Of a DNA stretch of 64,000 nucleotides, positions 56,966 through 64,000 are shown one piece after another. The position numbers were made by a program, and so were the translations under genes. Below the pieces are notes generated by a model. That model was not told the DNA's origin. It worked only from the letters and a program-made list of their open reading frames with translations, and made no database searches. The stretch's first letter is position 1. Each line of letters starts with the position of its first letter. Origin of the DNA: Trichobilharzia regenti (taxonomy: Eukaryota; Platyhelminthes; Trematoda; Strigeidida; Schistosomatidae); NCBI GenBank assembly GCA_944472135.2, contig OX235262.1:53788440-53852439 (forward strand), in the 5' to 3' direction.

Positions 56966-58054
56966 GCTTATGATTAATCTTGAAGCTGGATAAAAAAGAC
57001 TGCCGAGAAGTGAGTGAAATGGGAATGTGTTTTTAAACTCCTATTTCTACTCGGAACACAAATGAGTAATGATAGTAGTCAATCAGTGTTTCAATAAACA
57101 AAAGACTAACTTTGAAAAATAACTGACATAACTTTTTAGTGAGATGAAGCTTAGTAGTTAGGCTTTTAGCGTCCAGTACTTACGTTTACAATTCCCCTGA
57201 CTCCAATACATCTCCCAGATTTATAGCGTTTAATTAGTCTGTCTCTCACGCATAAGAGGAACCATGTCCACCAGCATTTTGGTCTTTCTTCCCTTGTTTG
57301 TTTTTGACATTGTATACATTAAATTTCACTAAAATTACTAAACAATACCTCTTAAAACCTATCATCCATTACTCCACTAAAAACCTGTCTAAGGAAAGAG
57401 TTAACGATTTCTAAAATTATAAGAATATAAAGTTACTTCTTTTCCAGGTTATTTCGTTGTTCTTTATTCAGTAGTGCATCAGTATCATGTCCTCCGTTGT
57501 TCGTCTATTAAGCTAATGAATCTGTTAAATTTTGGCTCACAGTGTCCCACTAGAATGAGTGAAGTACCTTTGACTAGTTTGTAAGCAGTGCACTCAACAA
57601 AATCATATCATATCTAAACTTAAGTAATACCCAATCTATACAGTTTCGTTACTTAAGATACGGTTCATAGTGTAGCACATGGCCTTAGCTTTTTTGTGGC
57701 GTATGCCTTTATTATCTGTTTTATTCTAAAGCAATCATATTATCATGAGAAGATCAGCTTATTTTCATGTCCTGACATGTACATATCACCTAAAATACTT
57801 GGCATCAAAAGTGTACTTTGTTTTCTTTGGTTCATTGGTTTAATAAGTCAAACAAATTTTATATTTATAACTGAGTATATAATATTTAAAATTTTAAGTC
57901 ATTAGAAAGTGTAATGGTTATTATGTATGCCTGAGTGAGAACACTTGGTGTTTCTTCCTGAAAAATATTTTTCAGCACAGTCATGACTATGAAACAGATA
58001 GGAGAATGGTTACCAGAGGAATAAACCGATCATGGAGCACATGTTAGAATGCTT
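56966..58054. other. Non-coding stretch
   Basis: Nothing recognised. Confidence 0.45.
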
Positions 58055-58270
58055 TAGATGTGAAATAAATCTATCCACAATCGTAACCATAACCTTAATC
58101 CTGATTATAACTCTGATCCTAGCCTTAACCTTACGCCTACTTTAACCGTAATCCTGACCATAACGACCTATTAACATATTATCCCAACAGTACTTGAAAA
58201 CATGATCTGGGTGAAATTTACTCCTTAGTTGGTGAAAAGCGTTCATATTTACGCAACAGTAATGACAGAT
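58055..58270 (-). repeat. Repeat module with telomere-like tract (minus)
   Basis: Reverse complement of 48275-48500: the CCTAA/CCATAA-type tract at 58079-58166, then GTACTTGAAAACATGATCTGGGTGAAATTTACTCCTTAGTTGGTG. Here the tract has no perfect TTAGGG left. Next to it, on the plus strand, begins an Sm-alpha copy. Confidence 0.8.
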
Positions 58271-58349
58271 TTCCCCGTCTATTGATTGGACTGAAAGGCT
58301 CTGTCTAAAATTGAATGAAATAATTAATATGACCCATTGCAAAAGAGGT

Positions 58350-58520
58350 GGCTCTCATGGACCAAGTGGTCTAGTGGATTATACTTTGGCGTTTGAAACT
58401 ATGGGCACGGTGGAAACATCAACACTCACTGAGCAGTGAAGGTATATCTGGCTGACGACTCCCAAATACGACGAAATTCGCGTTATCCTGGATTCCACTG
58501 CTAGTCACTATCCACCATTT
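58350..58520 (+). mobile_element. Classic Sm-alpha SINE with near-complete hammerhead
   Basis: Head: GGTGGCTCTCATGGACCAAGTGGTCTAGTGG. Ribozyme: CTGGCTGACGACTCCCAAATACGACGAAATTCGCGTTATCCTGG (58448-58491); CTGACGA (58452-58458) and GAAA (58473-58476) are kept, stem II has suffered changes (CTCC against CGAC instead of GTCC/GGAC), and the cleavage triplet would be ATC. The end GGATTCCACTGCTAGTCACTATCCACC is the Sm-alpha signature known from Schistosoma satellite DNA. Confidence 0.82.
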
Positions 58521-59384
58521 AACTTGTAATTACATGCCCAGACACCTTCGGAGTGTCTGCACGAAAAGCGGAAAACTCAATCTGAGACCGAGCTTTTTGG
58601 TCCAATAAATCGACGGGAAAAATCTAAAATTCAACATAATAGATCCTTTGTTTACTTAATCTAGTGAGCGAAAGACTTGCCTGTGTTATTTTACAGTATA
58701 CCATGAACAATATTTTGCATGATCAAATTGACATTTAAAGTGAGAATTATGAGAAAATTATTCTAGATTAAATAGCTATGCATGTCAAAGGGACTGAGAG
58801 TTTGACCACACAGCTCATTAGTATGGTAATACTAACCGCGAAACTGCACAACCTTAACAAATCTCTGTGGTGAAGTTAGGTGGTAGAAATCTGTATATTT
58901 TTTCTTGCGTAGTTCTAATTATTATATTATTTTATTTACCAATATACACATAAATTATACATTGATATGCCAACGAACTTGCCGGCCTGTTTAAACTCTC
59001 AGCTACTAAAAGTGTCATCTTACTTCAAAAATATGTTTATTCGAATTACTCTTATTGTTTCTGTTCTAATCAATTAAAAATGTCCTCAAATCGTATTATT
59101 CTTAATTGCACACTTTTAAAAGAACATTTCATCCTATCGCTTTTTTTTGCATTTCTCCCGTAAATTCAAAAGAAATTATCATATTTAATTGCAAAGAAAA
59201 ATGAAGTGTGTAAACATAAATTAAATTATTGTCCCTAAATTAGCACAAATTATGCTATTGGTGATTATTTCTTTTACATAAATTGAATCCATTAGTACCA
59301 GAATTCTATTCTGTGTCGAATCATTGTTTGAGAAAGATTGAATAATATAACTGTTTTATAGTTTTAATGTTTCTTTAGCTATTC
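58521..59384. other. Non-coding stretch
   Basis: Nothing recognised beyond the SINE end. Confidence 0.45.
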
Positions 59385-59880
59385 TCTTAGATTCCAAGTG
59401 AAAAATAGGGCTTCAGTGCCATATGTTCATTTCACTCGGTTCTCAGTGCTGTTTTCGATCTGGCTTCACGATCCCCCATAAGCTACCGTTTCTTCCCCAT
59501 ATGATCTCCTCTGTGTCACTCTCGAACGCTGAACTTCTCATTTTCCAGCCAAGTTCCACTTAAGGGTCTGCACTGCGTTTGATGTTACTGGATGGTCTCC
59601 TTAGCGTATCTCTCCATTTCCTTCTTCATATTTATTGGGCAATGGATCGTTGGTTGGTTCATTGTCTAACAATCCCTACCTGCTTATCCATTCTAGTCAT
59701 CTGATATTTGGCCTGCGAAGGAGGCCATTGTTTAATGAAAGTCTTCAGCAGGTTTTTTGTGACTCGCTGGCCAAATCTCTGATCCATAGAGAAGAATTAG
59801 TTTGCCATTGGTATTAACAGTTGCTTGTACTGGGTACTGTGGATTTCCATGCTGATTTTAGGGTAATGAAATGATTGTTA
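59385..59880 (-). mobile_element. RTE-B retrotransposon 3' end (minus)
   Basis: Same block order as 43640-44200: GGGCTTCAGTGCC, GCGTATCTCTCCATTTCCTTCTTC, GGTTGGTTCATTGTCTAACAATCC, CATCTGATATTTGGCC, AATGAAAGTCTTCAGCAG, CTGATCCATAGAG, GGATTTCCATGCTGATTTTAGGGTAATGAA. Open frames on the plus strand here are shadows. Confidence 0.78.
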
Positions 59881-60394
59881 CGCTGTGTTATTTAATCCCA
59901 ACTGATAACAGATTTTATTGATCAAGTATTACCAATCAGTTTCTATAGGCATCTAGTTTGGGGTCACATGATGGTTGATAACAAACGACATGATTCACTA
60001 ATGCATTTCTTTTTTGCAATGTATTACACTCATTCTTGTATTTCTATATTTTTAGGAATATATAAAATTCACCTTATAATGAGTGGATAAAGGATTAATC
60101 GTAAAAGGAAATCCAAAGTAGGGTATAAGTCACAAAACAAACCCGTTTATTCATAAGCAAAAAGAAAAACAGTTTCTCTTAGAGAATAAATATTTCCTTT
60201 CGACGGTTCCATTTTTTAAATTGCACCGTCGCCTTTATATTATAGAAAATGACCTAAAGTGACACCAAAAATTGCGCAGTCAATATACATATGGTGATGA
60301 GAATAAAGATAACATGATTTCTAAGGGAGAAGAGTTGAATTGGCTGAATTATAAGATTTTCTGAAAGACTAATAAATTAGTGAATTGATATCAA
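59881..60394. other. Non-coding stretch
   Basis: No gene; may include decayed downstream sequence of the Penelope fragment. Confidence 0.4.
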
Positions 60395-61330
60395 GATATT
60401 AAAGTAAGTCTAGCATTGTCAAATATGAAAAGATCTAATGAAATCATATGCTCACTGGTCACATTAACTCCAACAATGTAACTGACAAAATCAAAGTGTC
60501 CGAAAGACTATGTTAACATAGATTTGATCTTATTGGCTCAAGGATCTCAGCCAGCCATTTTGCTCTAGAATGATAAGGAGAGTTCAGCATGTCCAATATA
60601 GGTTGCAGACGGACACCATTTTTATAAACCTTAGGAAGACCATATAAACGAGAGTTGGTGGAACCAGATGGCTTGAGATGTTCATACGTATACGAAGTAA
60701 TAATAGCCTTGTCCTACAGTTTCTTCAAAGTTTTTGATAATTCATTCCGACTTCCTTCCTTTCTATCTTTCTGGTGGGTTGGTTCAGAAAACTTTTCTAC
60801 CCCTCAAAGAATGGTACATAATTTCTTGGTGAAATCCACACGATTTAAAATGACTTTGAGTTATCTTTTATCTGGACGAACTAATACTATATCCCTGTTA
60901 TTCAGTAGTTCATTCACTTGTCTTTTGTGCTCCTTTGATATCATCTGTCGTTATTTGCATTGCGCTCTTAAGTATTCATTGTAGCAATGAATTATGGCAG
61001 ACTTCAGTTGTTCAAGGTCTTCACTAGACGTCGAAAGTAGGTTATTTACGAATGCAACATTAGTAGGAACCATTTATTATCTATGTGGTTACATCGACCT
61101 AGGATGCATAAGCACTGGATTGCTGACTAACTATCTGAAGCAGGCTTTATTGAAATGTATGCTTAATGTGCAGCTTAGATTTAATAATATCATCTATAAC
61201 CAAAAGGATGAAGTTGCTCTTAGGTCTCCATTAGGACTTCTCCCTAGCAGATGTCTTCACGGTAGACTTGCAGAGGAGACCACTGAAAATACAAAAATGA
61301 AAAGTGCAATTATGATAACACTAAGGAAGG
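60395..61330 (-). mobile_element. Penelope-like element, N-terminal half of the RT (minus)
   Basis: Minus-strand reading from right to left: NRDIVLVRPDKR near 60905-60870 (N-K-D-I-V-V-x-K-P-D-K-G motif with the final Gly altered), ILNRVDFTKK, then SRLYGLPKVYKNGVRLQPILDMLNS (60655-60580), the Penelope Y-G-L-P-K-x-H-K signature, then AKWLAEILEPI. After a frameshift follow FDFVSYIVGVNVTSEHMISLD and DNARL near 60430. The catalytic Y-x-D-D part is absent. The plus frames of 109 and 116 codons here are shadows. Confidence 0.82.
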
Positions 61331-62154
61331 TGAAGATCAAGTGAAGTGAAATGAATTTAATCGATGAAATAAAATAAAAAGTTAAAGAAAGGTGTACAAT
61401 AAATGTTTTTGAATACATAATTTAGATTTTTGTCTATGTATAACTAAGGCTTTGACTGTATATGAGTAGTGAATACTCAAAATTTTAGAGTGACTGAGTT
61501 TAACACTGTAGATAACTTCAAATGATAATTCATGTGAGGCTGAATGACCTAATTCACGTCAAAGTCTTTGTCGTCTTATGTTCACATTTCATCAACCAAA
61601 CCAAGTAGTGTTCAGCCGGGTGATTTTGGAAAACACGCCTAAAATGTCGAATGTAATCAGCTTCACAGGAGTAATGTGAAAGAATAGATGCACATAGAGG
61701 TGGACATATGCGGGAGTTTATCCTATACATATTTTCAAATTAAACTATGGCTAAGGAATACCTGCTGTAAGACAACACCACAAAATGAGAGTCTAATACG
61801 CGTGGATAGACGAGTTTTAATCACTTCGGCAACAGTATATCCTGTGAATGTCAAACTCATGAACAATGTCTTTTTGGTACTATAATTTGCTAGTAGCCAT
61901 TTTTCTCCTCATATTTCTTTTAATACATCTTCTGGGATTTTCATAATTTAAGGGTGTTTCACGAAAGATTCCCACTTCTTTACCGATAGCATCTTCCATA
62001 ACATAGAAAATTTACTAGATTTAAAAGAATTATTCCCTTTGATAAATATAAACAGCGTTGCTTAAAGACACAGTTTCTCTTAGAATACCGTTATAGACTT
62101 GTGAAATATGTTTCAAACAATCCAAATACATATCATCTCATCAATTCAGTCACT
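61331..62154. other. Non-coding stretch
   Basis: No gene recognised. 61600-61670 is slightly GC-richer. Confidence 0.45.
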
Positions 62155-62294
62155 ATGAAATTTTCAAGTATTGGTTTTGTAGGGATTTTGTTCGGTGGGA
62201 TGGAGGATTTTATCATGAGCTGACATCAGTTAGAGAACCACTAGAAAACTTGGGAGTACTGGACAGCTGTTTCTTCTGGTTTGGGATGCTATGT
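62155..62294 (-). mobile_element. Hammerhead SINE, 3' half (minus)
   Basis: AAGTATTGGTTTTGTAGGGATTTTGTTCGG, GGATTTTATCATGAGCTGACATCAGTTAGAGAACC and GGGAGTACTGGACAGCTGTTTC give the 3' body and the GAAAC/GTC part; it breaks off within the ribozyme and is followed directly by an opposed copy. Confidence 0.85.
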
Positions 62295-62505
62295 CGTGAA
62301 TTAGAACTCATGGGCCATTGGATCGGTTCCCGGTGTCTCAATGGTCTATAAGCTCGCCTTGTAACCAGAAGGTCCTAGGTTCGAACCTTTACGGTGGGCG
62401 CATACTGACGAGGAGTCTCAAATTAGACTGCGAAACAGCTGTCTGGTACTCCCAGGTTTTCCAATTGTTCTCTAACTGATGTCAGCTCATGAAGAAATCC
62501 TCCTT
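62295..62505 (+). mobile_element. Hammerhead SINE, full length (plus)
   Basis: Begins CATGGGCCATTGGATCGG, then the tRNA-like head with ATGGTCTATAAGCTCGCC and B box GGTTCGAACC (62379-62388). Ribozyme: ATACTG-ACGAGGA-GTCT..AGACTGC-GAAAC-AGCTGTC-TGGTACTC; C3 is A in the stem I-paired register. The 3' body ends at GAAATCCTCC. With the preceding half copy it forms a hairpin-capable pair. Confidence 0.86.
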
Positions 62506-63374
62506 CCAATATGAAATTGGAAAAAAAACGGAAGACCAAATAAAAAAGCAAATAATAAAGGTATTCAAGTGTGAGCAGGATAATAGTTTAAACTACTCAA
62601 GGTTACAAACGTAGATAAGAATCACTAGGGAGAGTGTATTCAGTGTACCCATATATTACCTTGGTACATAAAAGGAAGAGGATATTATCTTATAGATGGA
62701 TAATTACCTCAGCATACTTTGGTATACTCCTCTCTATGTCCCTGTGTATGATCTTAAGACCTGTTATTATGTCAACCTCATGTTGCGTATCAATATAACG
62801 TGCTTTGTTACTGGAGTGAATGGTAGTCTGCCATCTGTGATTATCAATGTTTTTGGAGATCAACTACTATTTGTAAGCTCTCTAAATTGTAAACAGAATC
62901 GCCATGTGTAAGTCTCACAGCCGACTAATTTCAATTAGTTTGTCAAATATGAAGGATTCACTGTCAAAACTAATAATACACTGGTAATAAAAGCCATCGG
63001 ATGGATATGAGCTGGACAAAATAATCGATTTCCAAGTATAGACTACAAAGTTATTTTTAGCTCTGATTAATATGAATATTAATGACTAACCTTAGATATT
63101 TATCTTTCAATTAATTACAGAAATGCCAATATAATAATAATAATAATAAAATATCTACACTAATTAACTCTCTGCATAACTGACTTTATGACTTCTGTAG
63201 AAAACATAATATTGTCTACATTTATGAAAGTGAATTTGTGAATGCAAAAGTGTCTTACTGGAAGGCTGAATCACATGAATTTTTAATTATCCACATAAGA
63301 TACTGATGTAATGTTACACAAAATTAGGTTTTTATTTGCATTTTATCATAGTTCACTGATGAAAATTTCTGCAG
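62506..63374. other. Non-coding stretch
   Basis: Only an AAT run at 63129-63149 stands out. Confidence 0.5.
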
Positions 63375-63520
63375 TCACACACGTAGTTCAGGTTTGATCC
63401 TCACCTGATGCCTTGCTAAGCTTCCCCTGTCTTATTAGCCGATATTAAATCCGTGAAGAATTGAGGTTGGGACCAGAAATAACAGTATGTTCCACTGGGG
63501 AACACTTAGGAAAGGACAAT
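63375..63520 (+). mobile_element. tRNA-derived SINE-A, decayed, head truncated
   Basis: B box GGTTTGATCC (63391-63400), GCTAAGC.., GAATTGAGGTTGGGACC and GTATGTTCCACTGGGGAACAC keep SINE-A order; the A box is gone and the middle is shortened. Confidence 0.6.
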
Positions 63521-64000
63521 AAGTAATATGAAAATAAAGATAAAGGGAGTTAGCTAGGGATTTATTGGTCTCAAAAAAATAACTGGTTATTCAACAATTT
63601 TTCGCGTTCATTTCCTTTTCTCACAAGTTGTTTGTCTCAGTAAGCTTTGTTTTATGAGCAGTAATTTCTCTGTTCATTGGAAACGAATGTCATACACATA
63701 AATACAGATCTTCAGTGACCCGATATTCCGATAATCTCTCCAGATTACTACAAACAGATAGTCTGATGAAAGGCTTAATATCTTACAGAAACTTGTTTAT
63801 AAATATGCTATGACTGGTCAGCTTATGGGCTTTGAAACTATGAGGTATTGATGTAATGGTAATAAAATAGAACAGTTTTATGAATTCGCTGATCAGTGTT
63901 TTGAGGTATGTACCATAAAAGAAGAGTTGCATACAGAAACTTATCAGGCGTTAGAATGAAGGTGAGACGGTCCTCAGCTATGCTGGAAAGAGTATTCTAA
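63521..64000. other. Non-coding stretch to the window end
   Basis: Nothing recognised. Confidence 0.5.

Noticed and set aside
60655..61344. Plus-strand frames of 109 and 116 codons
   Set aside because: The minus strand reads Penelope RT motifs over the same bases, so these are shadows.

Overview
This window looks like nuclear DNA of a blood fluke (Schistosoma, most likely an African mansoni/haematobium-group species). The evidence is an AT-rich, intron-like background crowded with degraded retroposons of types known from this genus: tRNA-headed SINEs, hammerhead-ribozyme SINEs including a classic Sm-alpha copy, RTE-like and CR1-like non-LTR retrotransposons, and Penelope-like elements with a GIY-YIG endonuclease. 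Species cannot be fixed without a search.

Host coding content is small. Two exons of one gene lie on the plus strand near the left end (3088-3559 and 7063-7613). They share splice phase 0 and a recurring I-[K/R]-P-P motif in a Ser/Thr/Asn/Pro-rich, probably disordered protein; the second exon also carries SxIP-like tripeptides and is split by a one-base frameshift. A third candidate, a 5' coding exon of 38 codons with a GTAAGT donor, lies at 43325-43440. No rRNA, true tRNA gene or CRISPR array was found.

Layout: 0-3 kb, three RTE-A 3' ends and a hammerhead-related palindrome. 3-8 kb, the two exons and an intron full of SINEs, one split by an RTE-A insertion. 8-13 kb, microsatellites, another RTE-A end and an unexplained GC-richer block. 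13.2-17.9 kb, an RTE-B element split by a 2.9-kb CR1-like element that still has an open 543-codon reverse transcriptase. 18-28 kb, hammerhead SINEs, RTE-B relics and a long inverted repeat with ~280-bp arms. 29-40 kb, a 450-bp inverted-repeat element, tRNA-SINEs and a probable solo LTR at 37.5 kb. 40-47 kb, RTE-B relics, the candidate exon and a second CR1-like fragment. 47-64 kb, Sm-alpha-type copies, two inverted copies of a module with telomere-like repeats, Penelope fragments, a hammerhead beside one of them, and two further inverted pairs of hammerhead SINEs.

Most of the window therefore reads as introns and intergenic DNA built by nested retroposition. The most unusual signals are the hammerhead-family sequences (their core states differ from copy to copy) and their repeated arrangement as head-to-head inverted pairs able to fold into hairpins. 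All family names rest on recognised motifs and on copy-to-copy comparison within the window; no database search was run.
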